A DNA stretch of 64,000 bases, taken from assembly GCA_026261815.1 (NCBI GenBank), contig JAMPIT010000230.1:8307001-8371000 (forward strand), given 5' to 3'. Made by a program: the position numbers and the translations under genes. This document shows, piece after piece, positions 13,201 through 25,700 of the stretch. The number at the start of each line of letters is the position of its first letter. Position 1 is the first letter of the stretch. The DNA is from Monarcha castaneiventris obscurior. Taxonomy: Eukaryota; Chordata; Aves; Passeriformes; Monarchidae. Below the pieces are notes generated by a model. The model ran no database searches. It worked only from the letters and a program-made list of their open reading frames with translations, and was not told the origin of the DNA.

Positions 13201-13756
13201 GACATGCTACTTCATTTCACCACAACATTAATCTTGTTTTTACCTAGGAACTTTTTCTTTTTTTCAAAAATAAAGCATTAGACTTCTTAACCTCAAAAAT
13301 GTGGCCATCAATTGCCAGAAGGGGTCTTGAGGGAACCTGCCAATTATGAGTGAGGTAAGGAAAGAAAACATTTGAAAACTTGTTAGTGCATCACTTGAGG
13401 GTAAAAGAGGCATTGTAGAGAATATAAAAGAAGCATCCCATGTCCTAGCTTTGCCATTGTTTAGAGGAAAATCAGCTTACTGCCATGTCCATTTGCCTAC
13501 CATTATACTGAGATGACTTCTCCCAGTCTGGACAGATATGGAAGTGTGAAGGTTTTCTTGTGTTATTTTTCTTGTGTCACTGATATGTTTTCTGCTCTTC
13601 AAATTATGGGGTTTTTTTGTATTTCGGAAGAAGTAATAGGAAAAGTTCCATGATTCTATACTTTGTTTCCAATGATTGAAATTTTGGAGGCTTGTTTATT
13701 TATTTTAACAGTACTGAGCCAAAATCAACCCTGAAGACAATGAAGCTACAAGGAAG
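10243..13756. other. Noncoding stretch with simple repeats
   Basis: No gene is recognised. An A18 run lies at 10568-10585 and a T15 run at 12709-12723. Short frames at 11820-12005 and 12038-12244 have no motifs. Confidence 0.5.
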
Positions 13757-13761
13757 GTTTC
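13757..13761. repeat. Target-site duplication, left copy (GTTTC)
   Basis: GTTTC lies immediately before the LTR's TGTGCCGG terminus and is repeated at 14411-14415 directly after the other terminus. Confidence 0.9.
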
Positions 13762-13888
13762 TGTGCCGGTTTGGCCAAAATCTAGCAATATATCCTCTGA
13801 GAGAACAAGAAGTTACAACCACCCTTCCCCCAACCAGGTTCGGGAAAAAGAAATTTTCCTCGAAGGAACGTGGAAGAGATAAAAACTA

Positions 13889-13894
13889 TTTATT
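13889..13894 (-). promoter_or_regulatory. LTR polyadenylation signal AATAAA
   Basis: TTTATT on the plus strand is AATAAA on the minus strand, inside the solo LTR and downstream of its TATA-like box. Confidence 0.6.
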
Positions 13895-14323
13895 TAACAC
13901 AGGAGAAGAATAATAATGCTAAATAATAAAATCTCTTGCTGTGGAGAGGAACCTGGTAAGATTTTAGAGTCCATCTGTAGGTGTGGTTCCTCCTTCTCAG
14001 AGCTGGCGTGGCCGTGGCTCCCCCCTCCTCCCCCCTCCACTCCCCCCCCAGTGGGGAATTCTCCTGCTGTGTTCTGATGTTGTTGGAACAGTCCAGAAGA
14101 GAATAATGGAAAAACCAAAGTCCCAAGAAAACAAAATTCAGCTCTCCGTCTCACGCCGGAGGAAAAAAAATCCCAAAAGCTGGCTGAAGAAGCCAAAAAA
14201 AAGGTGCCCCTCTGTGCCCCTGCAGCCAGAAAAACACAGAGGAGTCTCTATCTCGGTGTCCTTGGGAACTGCTTTGAAAAGTTCATTTGTTTTTTGGCTT
14301 TTTTTTCTCCCCTCTCAAGCTCC

Positions 14324-14330
14324 TTTTAAA
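14324..14330 (-). promoter_or_regulatory. LTR TATA-like box
   Basis: The minus strand reads CCTTTAAAAGGAGC here, about 80 bp from the U3 end of the solo LTR. It is a plausible but unproven promoter core. Confidence 0.45.
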
Positions 14331-14410
14331 GGCACAGAAAAAGGCACAAAATTAATTTTTTGGCATAGAGCCATGACAGGGGATACACATCATAGAGTCA
14401 CCCCAAGACA

Positions 14411-14415
14411 GTTTC
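14411..14415. repeat. Target-site duplication, right copy (GTTTC)
   Basis: This is a perfect match to 13757-13761 on the other side of the LTR. Confidence 0.9.
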
Positions 14416-15799
14416 ATTCAATTTATTTTTTTTAGAGTGAAGGGTCAGTCTTTTATATCTTAAAGTGTCGTTCCCCCCTCACTATTCTTTCCCTCTTATT
14501 AATTTGTGTGGAAAATCACAGAATAAATGAAGACTCGTCTAGTCTGGGATTTATGTGCCATTTTTAGGTTGCAGACTTTCTGTTTGACCCAGAAAAAAAT
14601 TGGATTGTATGTCTTTCTCCTTTTCCTACTAGTAAGTTAAGAATAGTTCTCAGGGGTATAGAAATTTCTACAGATGATTGTGAGCTCCTTACAACCTTGC
14701 AGTGCTGAAAGCCATGGTAATGCCTAAGCAGAACGAGTTGAAATATTAGTATTGTGCTCTTCCCATTGATGTCACTGTTTACATTTATTTTGCAGGTTTC
14801 AAAGTAATTATCATAGGAATATTGTTTATTAGCTGTTTTCCAATATAAGTCTATAGGTAGAAATTTAGGTGCTAGACACTGATGGAAAATTTAATTATTA
14901 TTTTGCTGCTTAGATAACCACAATTCTCATGGTTTGATCAGCCCCATAATATTATTGCAACATTTCATAGTACTTTCAGTTTAATGTTTCTGTTTTATGC
15001 ATCTAATTTATTTCTTTCATAATTGATATGAGACGTGTATATCTCCTGAAGTGCTGTGGGATGTGCAACATGAAAGGTTCTGTACAGGAACAACTGTTTT
15101 TCTTATTAGAGTGAACTGCAACACGACAGATTAAACATTCAATTAAACAGGAAATTTGCCCATGTAAAAAGCTCACAGAAAGGATCTTAACAATGTTCAT
15201 TTTTACAAGGTACTACAGATTTTGGAATCAATTATTTGGAAAGTCCATCTACTTTGCTTACAGGTAAAATAATAACTCAGTTGTTTCAGAAAAGGGGCCA
15301 AGTATTATTTACATAAAGCTCCATTATAAAAATCTGGGTACTATTTCTTTCCAAGGTTTAAAATACTTTGGTGAGAGAAATGAAAATACTCATAACAGGC
15401 AACCACAGTATGTTATAAACCACCTTTATGGTTCATTATAGATTTGGTTTAATGCTGTTGGATTAACACTAAAGGTTAATGTTTGCATAAAATATGCATG
15501 ATTAGTTTAATGCTCTGGAACTGTGATCAGGTTCTCTAATGTTATGAAAGGGAGTGACATGATACATGGTTAAGGCTGACACAAATAGAAGTGTGATATA
15601 TTTCCAACAAAACTGGTCAAGGGTATTTTCAAAATCCTCCCTTATGTGATAACACTTCAAAGCCAATCTGTACCAATGGGAGATTTTGTGTTCAGCTCTC
15701 ATAATTAAACTGTTTTCTGGCTGCAGGAATTGCATGCATTTCTAATTTGCAGTGTAGGCAAAGTACTTGGAGAATGATATGTTCAGATTTTCTTCTTGC
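14416..15799. other. Noncoding stretch, nothing recognised
   Basis: No repeat family or gene is seen. Minus frames at 15003-15200 and 15502-15735 carry no motifs. Confidence 0.5.
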
Positions 15800-16050
15800 A
15801 TTTTTTGAGCCTTAGGTATTATGTGGAGTGTTATGTTTTAAGCATTGATTATCTTTGTTATGCTTTATTGCCAGGACAATGATTGCGTTTCTTATGCATT
15901 GATTTGGAAAACTCCATCTAAGTGGCAGATTTCAGTTATTGCTTGTGTAAAAGTATCTGTCTGAGCTCTTCTCTTACCAACAAATGATTTATAAATTTAT
16001 GATTAATTTTTTCTGTCTTGATCATGCCTCAGAGATAATTACAGTTAAGC
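15800..16050. other. Candidate conserved noncoding element
   Basis: The segment carries a close cluster of factor-like words: ATTGATTATC, CTTTGTTATG, GGACAATG, and an octamer-like TTATGCATTGATT near 15893. It is free of recognisable repeats. The call rests on texture only. Confidence 0.25.
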
Positions 16051-16657
16051 ATTCTTTCATGCTGCCAGGGAAGAACAGTGTATTTAGCATATATTTGGAT
16101 AAATATCAGCCGTAAATCTTGGATAGGGCATGAACTTTTGCTGCTATCAAGGATGTGGAGAGCAGATAATGAGAAAAGGCTATGGGCTTTCATAAGATAA
16201 GGAAATAACACACAGTGATCATCAGGACATATGGACAAAGCTACAAGGACATGTACATATAATGCATGGCTTTGTATGATTACCCATTGCATAATTCTCG
16301 GGGCAGGTTTTGTTTGGTACACCTATGGGTATGGATAGTCAACAGAGAAGAAGTTCTGGCAAGACTTTTTTGCAACCTCTGAATGAATCATGATGCATAT
16401 TAAAACCTGTACTCACAATGATGACCCAGTAGTGATGAAAAAATTTGCTATACTCCCTCTCTTTTTATTTTTTTTTTGTTTGTATGATTGTTTGTTTGTT
16501 TTTGGATGGGGTTTTTTGTTTGTTTTTTAAACACAGATTATTTTAGACATCAATTTGTACAATTTATAATGTGGCCACAAGAAGACAGGGATGGAAAAAA
16601 GTGGCCATTCATGGGGGTAGTAGGGCAGGTAAGATCAGTGTGCCTGCTGTCATTTGT
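16051..16657. other. Noncoding stretch with T/TTTG low complexity
   Basis: At 16456-16530 the plus strand is a run of T interrupted by G (TTTG-type low complexity). Nothing else is recognised. Confidence 0.6.
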
Positions 16658-16710
16658 GTAGTATGCAACTACTATGCATACTACTACATACATAGTAGTA
16701 TGCAACTACT
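16658..16710. repeat. Interlocking direct and inverted repeats
   Basis: GTAGTATGCAACTACT occurs twice exactly (16658-16673 and 16695-16710). Between the copies lies TGCATACTACTA (16675-16686). It pairs with GTAGTATGCA of the left copy (10 bp, 7-nt loop) and with TAGTAGTATGCA at 16693-16704 (12 bp, 6-nt loop). Two mutually exclusive hairpins are therefore possible. Confidence 0.9.
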
Positions 16711-19700
16711 GCCTTCTGTATAGTGGGTGACTCTTTTAATGCTTAAAAATGAAGAGTTCAGTGTAAATGGGACAGCAGAGCCAGGAGCAGAACCCCTTCA
16801 GGGCTGTGTTTTTTCAAACCTTCATGTGTAGGCCTCATGTGGGCATGCTTCTTTGAGCATGGCAAAAGGCTACATACCCCTGACATTATTGCCTGCCACA
16901 GGTCAGGATCCTGTTTCAGAGAACTGGGCTACCCAGTGAACTTACTTGTTGCAAAGTTATTGAGCTGTCTGTCAAGGACAGAACAGTGCTCTTCTCCCAG
17001 CTTTGATCTAGGAAATAATTGCAACATAATGGCTGCTCCTAAGAACAAAATACTCCTTATGAAGATAGCCTTATATCACTTCACACTTGGAATTACAGCC
17101 TAGTAAATTGACATTTGGATAAGCAATGAGCCAAAATAAACAGTCTATAACTATGGACAGGTTTTTAATGGTGACTGCCATTGGTCTTGTTCATTCATTA
17201 TGTATTTGCTATGTAGCTGTAGTCCCTAGAGACCAAGAAATTTAAAGACTGAATATTAATGTCTCCTTTTTACTTAGGCTTGATTCTGTAAATGTTCAAA
17301 AGCACAAGTGCAAATTCACTGAAAATGGATCTTATGGAGATCTTATTTTAGAGGCTCACTCATGTTCAGAACGAGTTCTTCAACCCAGAAATTGCTAATC
17401 TGTTTTGCTTACCAAAATATGGAATATTGGAATCAAACATTTATGCAACATTTATTAATGCCTCTAAAATGCAGACAGCTCATGGTATATGAGCAGTCAT
17501 GCGTTTTTTGGAGATGAGGTAACATTCTTTTGCTAAGTGATATCAATCTTAATGTAATTAGTTTTAACAGCATGCCCTTCATTATTTTCTTCTATTTTTA
17601 CCACAGTTGTCTTCATTTTCTCCACATTCAGCAATATCTCTTCATCTGTTAGACTGACAAGAACTTTCTCAAAGACAAACAATGCTAATGAACCAGAGAT
17701 GTGTCTCAATCAATGTCTTTCTTTCCCCATCTTGATGGGAATTGCATATAGCTGCTAATTTTGTATTAGAGTCCTCTTTTCTTTATTTTCTTCCTCCATT
17801 CTTGGCCTTGGAGGCATGGAAGGAAAGTGGTTTCAGCACTTATCAAATAGCTTTTTATCAGACTGACTGGGGGGCATTCAGTGACATGGCTGATCACTCC
17901 CAGGAGGCACAGTTTCAGCCAGAACAAGCTGACAAAGGTCACTGAAAAACAATTCACTCAATTATGTTGGAACACACAAAGTCATATGGACCTAAATCAC
18001 ATGTCCATAAAAGCTGGGCTACCAAGTTTAACTCTCTGTGCTCTTACATTTAAGTATTTGTTACATTTGAGAACAGCAGCTGGTACGAGTCATAGGTAGG
18101 CTTGAAAATTATTCTGCAAAGAGTCACTGAACTCACATAAATTGTATTTATATGAGAATTTCATGAGCTCAGCTGTTGTTGTTGCCTGACTATGAAGTCT
18201 TAATTAACCAATGCATCACCTTACCTGAGACAGCAATGCAAAGTATCCTGCTATTATGTTCAGTACACAATATTCCAGATTGTTAAAAGGGACAAATGAA
18301 GTATGCTGGACAAGATAAAGTTTTAGGTGCTGAATCTTCTGCTGCAGTTTTTTGATTTGGAAGACGCTATACATTTTACAAAATTCTACGTTTCTCTTCA
18401 TATTGTATTAGAAATAAATAATTCATAGCATGTTTGGTATATAAAATTAGAATATTAATTACATTGATATAACGTTCACAATTTGGTGCCCACTTGACCT
18501 TAATTTTATTTTATTGTTTGAAGATCTGTGGTGACTCACAGAGATTGTAAATCAAGTGTCATTTTCTAGTATGGCCACTCTCGTCCCTGCTAAACATTTC
18601 ATGGTGCAGTTTCTTCATTTGTTGAACCAATTAATTGCATCATGAAGTTGAATAACCAGAAGGAGTCACAGACCTGAGGTGAGGCTGCCCCAGAGCCCCG
18701 GAGAGGTGACATGATGGAACACACACTAGAGACCATAACATCACCTCACAGGTCAGTGGTAAAACTCACACAAAATGGAAATGAAATCAAGTTTACCAAG
18801 TGACCTTCAAATATTGTTCTAACTATTCTTTTAGTAGGGGAAAACATTAGAAAAAAACCCAATCCCTAACCCAAAAACAAATCCACAAGAAAAAAATCTT
18901 AGTTGTTAGGTGTATCTTAGGCCAACAGGAAGGAATTTAGAAGATCTTCATGAGTTATAGATGTCATAGAAATAGGAAATGTCCATTTATAGATAGAAAT
19001 AGAAGACCATTAATACCATGAAAAGAAGTTTTGATGTTGCTTCTATTGTCTGTTTGCATGGAAATGGAACACATTACAGGAACATTATGCATTACTCTCT
19101 GCTCTATGAGTAAGCAAAGGATGTATAAATCAACCTCTGCTAAGGACATAAATTATTTTTCAACCACCACAGTGATTTGCACTAAATAAAATCAAATCCA
19201 CAAAGCATTAAAAGAGTTAACTGGGAGGAACCTTAGTCTTCTGTCACTACTAATAATTCTTAAAGTACAGAGAAAATTCGGGAAAATGAAAGAATATGAA
19301 TTTTGTGCTAATATAAAAAGCAATTAGAGGTGTTGAGCTGAATGTTTGGAACCGGGTTTTTTGACCTAAATGTCATGTCAAAAAAAAGGGGAAAATTCAT
19401 AGAAGATTTAGTAAGCAATAGTAGAATGTTGATTTAATTACTATAATTCAACATAGTTTTGTGAAAAAGGTCATGTTGAAAAAGCTTGTTGATAAAGTTG
19501 TAAGGCTTTTAATTAAATTCTGTCTGATAAGCCGGTGCAGCTATGTTAATTCTATACAATAGCTAACAAAAATGTATGAAATGCAATAAATATTAATGTA
19601 TAATGGTCTGGATATCTGATTGACTTCTCATGTAATTATGTCATGGAGAAAAGTCTTTTAATTTTTAAAATAATTATCTGGAGATCTAATGAATATCTTT

Positions 19701-22700
19701 AATTTCCATGTGGAAGACTTAAAACTACAGGTGATAAAATCTGGGACTGAAAAATATTTTCAAGAATAACAGATGTAATGAAGAATGAAAGTGGTTTTAC
19801 AGATGCTTATTCAACAGATTTTAGTGCAAGAAGGGCCTAAGGTCATCTGGACTGGGATTTTGACTGTGTTTATTGGTGCTCACATGGGAATTCTCTGCTA
19901 GAGATGCTCCCTCCTGAATATGGCCAGTGGAGTCAGCAAGGTCTAGGAAATGTTTTCCTCAGTGTGACAAGAGATGAGAATCAGTTTTCTTAGCAGCAGC
20001 ACTTTTTGCTGCTTAAAATATCCTAGGGTGTGTGATACATCTGCCTTATGTGGATGATAAAAATTGTTTAGCTTGTGGGTATTTCAATAGGAAATTTTGG
20101 GGTATACCTGTGGGCATGTGTGCATTTGTGCAGCACTTTTTTTTTTTTTTTTCCATTTTTGAAAAAGTCTAGGAACTAGCTTGATTAGAGCCTGGACTAG
20201 GTTTAGCACTAACATTGACTAAGTCACTAGTGTCTTAATTTCCTAAGTGGGTAAGAAGGGGAAAGAAGTGAAATAAAAGATGAAAACAAAGAAGAAAGGC
20301 TCAAAACTCAATCTAAGCTATTTTTTTCCCCGCATGCTTGAGGGTTGTTGAGAGTAAATGTTTGTACAAGCTAGAAATGGAAACTCAGAGATCTACAAGG
20401 CTGTGGCAGTTTCAAAAAGAGCACACTCTCCAGAGTTCAGTAATGGTTGTTCAGTAGCAGGAAACCAGAAGGATGTTCAATGATCTCCTGAGGGTGGCCA
20501 AAAAAACAGGCCTGCTGAGCAGACTGTAACATCTTTTCAAGGAGTTTATGTAAAACAGACATATGTTTACACTGTTGGTTGTTTTGAAATGTCTTTTTTC
20601 CAGCATATACTTTGTTCTCAGTGCTTAAATAAACAACGCTTGGTTCAGAGGAGGCTCTTTTGTTGCTGAATATCTCCAGCTGCTGACTGTCACAGGAAAG
20701 AAGCCCTGATGCCAACTCCAGCCACAGCTGATAAATAAACCAGTAGGCAAGAGAGTGTGACCCACCAGCAGGGGACCATGCAGCAGAAAAAAACACAAAC
20801 AAAAGGGAAAGCACAGAGTGAAGATGCTAATAATTTAGACAGTCAGGGTAACTTTTTTACAATGTGCCGTTCTAAGACCCAGTGGAGAAATGGACATGCA
20901 TAAATTCTATATATAGATGTGAATGCAGATGCAAATTGCCTAATAATTGAGTATGTAGGAAGTCAGATAATTTATTTTTCAGCTTAAATAATATATGGTT
21001 TTAATGTAAGAAACCATTTTGGGGAAACAGGGCAGGTATTCAGACGGTGCATCTAGATGCAGTTTTACTGTAAGTAATTTGAGTTGGTTTACATCAAATA
21101 TGATTTCTAGGCCAAGATCCCCAAAAGTGCTATGTACACATTGATTCAAATGGAATCAGCTCCTAAAGTACATCAGATGTATTTTGTACCTTTATATCGT
21201 GTAACAGAAGTGGTAGGCTTAATACCACATATATGTTCTTCATCTGCTGAAGAAATTAATTTATACATTACACTTGTGTAATAAGTTTTGATGTTCTGAA
21301 GTTGTATTAAATAATTAGTCTTCTTGATGAGACTTCTTTCCTGTTATGTCCTCTTTGTTTTCGACACTAATTTTGAATAAAAATGCCAGGGTCATGATGC
21401 TCGGAATGGGAGGTCAATAACAAGTTGAAATAAAAATGAGCTTTGAGGGGAAAACAGAAAAATTAATTAGTTGGGGCTGTCAGAGCCTCCTTAGCATGCA
21501 AAAAGAGTGGATCTGGTCACTGAGAAAAAAAATATTAATTGGTTTACTTCATATGGACTGAAGATGCATTTAATTAGAGGAAGAACATCCTCTCCCATCT
21601 CTGGGGCATGCTAGGTCAGAACTTTAATTTTTCTTATACATTTCACACCTTTGTTGGTTTCTTGCAGAAACAACTGTGATTTGTCAAGAGTTTCAAGATC
21701 TGATTAAAAGGAATTATCACAAAGTGCATTGAGGGAATAAGAAGTTGCTTAAAATATATGTAAAAAAATGTTAACATTTCCATTACAAATTTCAAGTGAT
21801 TTATTAACTTTAGAAAATAAGATAGAGGTTTTAAGGGTATTGCAGTAAACATTTCTTCATACTTTCAGGCAATCACATCAGGCTTCGTAAACCAAAAATA
21901 TATCAAGTACCATTTAGCTTAGATGACTTTCTGATTAGTAACAACAGAATTTGCATTCTTAAGAAAAGGCATAAAACTACTGGAAGCTTCCATAATATTC
22001 CATTGCTACACTGTAAGTAATAAAATATTTCATTTGCCCAGTAAAATGTGGCTTATATTTCCCAACACAGCCACAGTGCAGGTATTGGGGTCAAAGATGG
22101 TAAGATGTGGGACAGTGGCAACAGGAAAGAACATCACCTCTCAATCACAGGACAGATTTCTGGCAAACATATTTCTGAAAAAAATTAATTCAAAACCATG
22201 AAGGATGGCATTGAAATGTTTTGTGTGCAGTTGAATGACATATTTAGCCATAATTCTTCAAGATGAAAAACAGAATAAACCAACCCTGACTACTGATCAA
22301 AGTGGAATTAAAGGAAAGCACTTTTTTGGGGGCTTAGATAACTGACAGCCACTTTTGCTTTCAACACAGTTTTTAAGCATCATCAGACAACTTTGCAAAG
22401 TAGATATGTGCCTCTATTTTCCAGAAAAACAGGTCAGTAAACAGAAATAATTTGCAAAACAGGAAGGAGCCAATGTACCCACAGATGAACTGGTCAATCA
22501 GTGTGTACCCACAAAACTCTGTGAAGGTGACACGACTCCAGGTTCTGACTATCTTTGTTAGTTACTCAGCCCTTGGATTTGACCAGTGTGTCAGTGAAGA
22601 ATATCTGTCTAAAATCAAATCCTGGCATAGCAGTGGCAAGTATGCAGAGTTTAGCCATAATGATGACTAAAGGTTCCCACCCACTCCTGTTTGTTTTATA

Positions 22701-25700
22701 GTTTTGGAGTGTGGTTGCTTACTTAGCTGGCATTATTTGATTTCTTTTCAAATACTTACAATAATAATTTCTGTTAGTTAAGACAACACATTCCTAGGAC
22801 ACTGTGTTATATTAGTATGTCCTCTCAGTGGTCAGTGGCTGCACAGAATACTGCGTCATGAAGACTTAACATTTCAGAAACAAGTACCGATCCTTTTTGC
22901 ACTCAGAAAACAGAGAAACTGCAAACATAAAGGTCTGATCTGGTGTTCCCTAGCTGGTGCTCAACCCAGCTCCATAGCTCCATAGCTCCCAGCTCCATGG
23001 ACATTCCGTCCCATGCTGTCTGCCTGTGGGATGGAATGCTGTGTTTGACATGGGGGAAACAGCTCAAGAGAGCAAGTAAAACAAATAACAGTGTGAGGGG
23101 CTGGTCAAAGTTACAGAAAGTGCCAAGTAGGAGAAATGGGTTTTGTAGGCAGTGGATTTAGGTAAAAAATAATTCAGATTCCCAAAATCACAGGACTTTT
23201 GCAGCTTGCCATGCCTTGCCAGCTACTAGTGGGTGCCATTCCAGGCACAGGGATAAACATGTCATGGACATCCTACAAGGCCCAGTTTAGCTTGGTGATG
23301 GTATCAGAAACAGTTATTTGGGTACAGACAGAGTAAAAACAGTAGGGAAAAAGTAAAGCAGGGCAGATTATTTTTTGGGAATGCATTGTGATCAAGAGAG
23401 TGATGTAGGTAACCTGCACCGAAACAAGAGCCCAAGAAACGCCCAAGAAAAGTAGATCATAAGGGGTGCTCAGTATAGAAAAGTGAGAAGAACTTGCTGG
23501 AGTTGGAGTTGGGCTAGCAGAACTAGATGGAGTCAGAGTTTATACATACAACCCAAAAGTTAGGCAGGAAAAAACCTCATGTCCTACATCATAAGAGGAA
23601 AAAAAAAATGTGCATTTGTGATACAATTAGAAACCTTTTTTTATAGATCCTTCTTCCAAGATAAACTCATTTGCATAAAGGCCTTTCCTCCTCCTCCACA
23701 GCAGATCCTTTCAGCCTCTGATTTTGTTCAAGTTAGCTCAAGATGGAGGTTGCATGTTTTGGATTATGAGGAGGTACGGGTTCTTGGAGCACTTTTTAAA
23801 GAAGAATGTGTTTAAAGGCATGAGGTGCTACTGGGATACAGAGTGGTCCTGAGAAGTCAGGGTTATTTCATCATCTAACTTAATCTTAGAAAGTTAAATA
23901 AGCTTACACAGTTACAGAGTTTGCCAAATAATTAACATTCATATTGTTTAAATACGATTTCCATGGCCTGTATGATGTCCTTAGGAAATTCCAGTCTGTT
24001 TTCAGGGTGTTGTTAAACCAAATTAAGCAATATTAAAAAAATGGGGGTTTATAAAATGCAAAGCAGAGGGAAATCTCACACATACACAAATTTAAACAAA
24101 TGGACAAAATGATTGTTTTGATGAAGAATATGACCAATTGGTGCAGGGTCCTTTACACTATTTTTTTTCCTCCCCAAGAAATAGTAAGGATTTACATTGA
24201 AAATATTTCATCACATACACAAATTGGGGAAGTATTAATGTTCAGGCAGACTCTGAAAATAGCAAAATCTTCCTTGAAACTTTAGTAGCAATTCTGGAGG
24301 TGCTTGAGCCATTGGGGCTATATTCTCCATGAGCTTAGATTCTGTGTGGGTTTTTTTGACCAGGCTAGTACTAATTAAAACATTTTTATGAGCAAAGCCT
24401 GGAGAAAGCAAAAATACGGCTTTGGGTTTCCCCTTTGTTTCTCTTAAATGAGAGTTGAATTGCAATGGAAGTTTTCTTAAAAATTACATATAACCCAGTA
24501 TTTTAAAATACTGCATGTCTAAAACAGATTGTGACTAGTTTTACACATGAAAAAGTCTGACAGAACGAGATAGGGAAGCTTGCTGTATACTTGCTGGTTT
24601 TGAAGGCATTTATGATATTTGTGGAATGTCTGTTTTTCCACACAATTTGTGAAATGTGGTAATTTGACTTTCCTATGCAAAGAATCAAAACAGTCAAACT
24701 AGACCAAATCCTGCTGTGAGTAATCAGTTGTGGTTTTTTTATCATCCAGCCAGTGGTTTACAATGTCTGTAAGCAGCTGTCTCACAGTGTGTGTGGGTAC
24801 GTGATTCACACACCTGTAAATGTGGCAGATAAAGGGGATGAGGAGAACTGTGAAAGCCTGGACCTAATGACATGACTTTCACTGGTTTCCTGTGGTTTGG
24901 GATTTCATTTTCATTATGTTCAATCTGGCATTTCTTAGGGTCATATATCCCAGGCAGAACTCCACCTTTCTGCTGCAGTCTGTCAAAGAGGCTGTTAGAA
25001 CTGGAGAGGTCAGTGGTTGCAATGTTATTCAAATTTTGGAAATACCTTCCTGGCTTTACATCCAGAGGCTAGAGTTAAATGCATATGCCTTAAAAACCCC
25101 ACAATAATCTCATTTTTAGATGTTGCCTTTCTAAAACACCTACTTTACTCGCGAAGACTCTCTTCTGCATGGATCACATTCCTTGTCCCCTTTAGAAAAC
25201 CTCTGGTGTCTTGCTGTTACCTGGTTCCAACAAAGGCTTCAAATTTCCTGTTCTTTCCTACACAGCCTTTGACTGTCAGGAGTGCAAACTTCTATGCTTT
25301 CTCCCTATTAAAAAATGTGAGTTAGTGAAGGCAAGATATAGTTTTAGGTGGGTTGGTACTCTTCATCTTCCACCATTTTTGATTGGCCTTTTAAATTTTG
25401 CAGATGTCATGCAAGGCACTGGGTGTGTGAGACTTTGCCTTTTAGTCACTGATCTATGGAGAGGATTAGAAACCTCTTGCCCTGCTCTAGGACTTTGCCT
25501 CAGACAACAACAGTCTGTTTGGGAGCTCATTGCTGCTTCAAATTCTGCCTATTGCAGGCATTGCCTGCAGAGGCTCCACGCCTGTGAAACCAAGGAATAA
25601 TTCTATAAAGAGAATGGTTTGCAGAGCTGTGGGTGGTACAGCCATAGGCACTGCCTGCAATGAGCCACTACCTCCCCCTGCCAGCAATCTGTGCTTTTCC

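Larger units (their letters stand above)
13762..14410 (-). mobile_element. Complete solo ERV LTR, antisense
   Basis: This is a 649-bp element bounded on the plus strand by TGTGCCGGTTTGG and ...CCCCAAGACA, the TG...CA ends of a retroviral LTR, and flanked by the 5-bp direct repeat GTTTC. Read on the minus strand it starts TGTCTTGGGGTGACTC. It has a TATA-like TTTAAAA (complement at 14324-14330) and then an AATAAA polyadenylation signal (complement at 13889-13894), followed by about 125 bp to the CCGGCACA end. This order (promoter, poly(A) signal, terminal end) fits U3-R-U5 on the minus strand. No internal retroviral sequence adjoins it, so it is a solo LTR formed by recombination between two LTRs. 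The 5-bp duplication fits several ERV classes. The sequence resembles LTRs common in passerine genomes as far as I recall. The 150-codon plus frame at 13983-14435 and the minus frames at 13890-14196 are shadows of it. Confidence 0.92.

Noticed and set aside
13983..14435. 150-codon plus-strand open frame
   Set aside because: It lies inside the solo LTR, runs past its boundary, and is opposite to the element's sense; composition explains it.
19827..19860. CR1-tail-like words (AAGGGCCTAAGGTCATCTGGAC)
   Set aside because: The similarity to the antisense CR1 3' UTR stops after about 22 bases and no tail repeat adjoins it.
20437..20814. 125-codon minus frame starting with a signal-peptide-like stretch
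   Set aside because: The length is close to the chance maximum for this composition; no domain, cysteine pattern or splice support.
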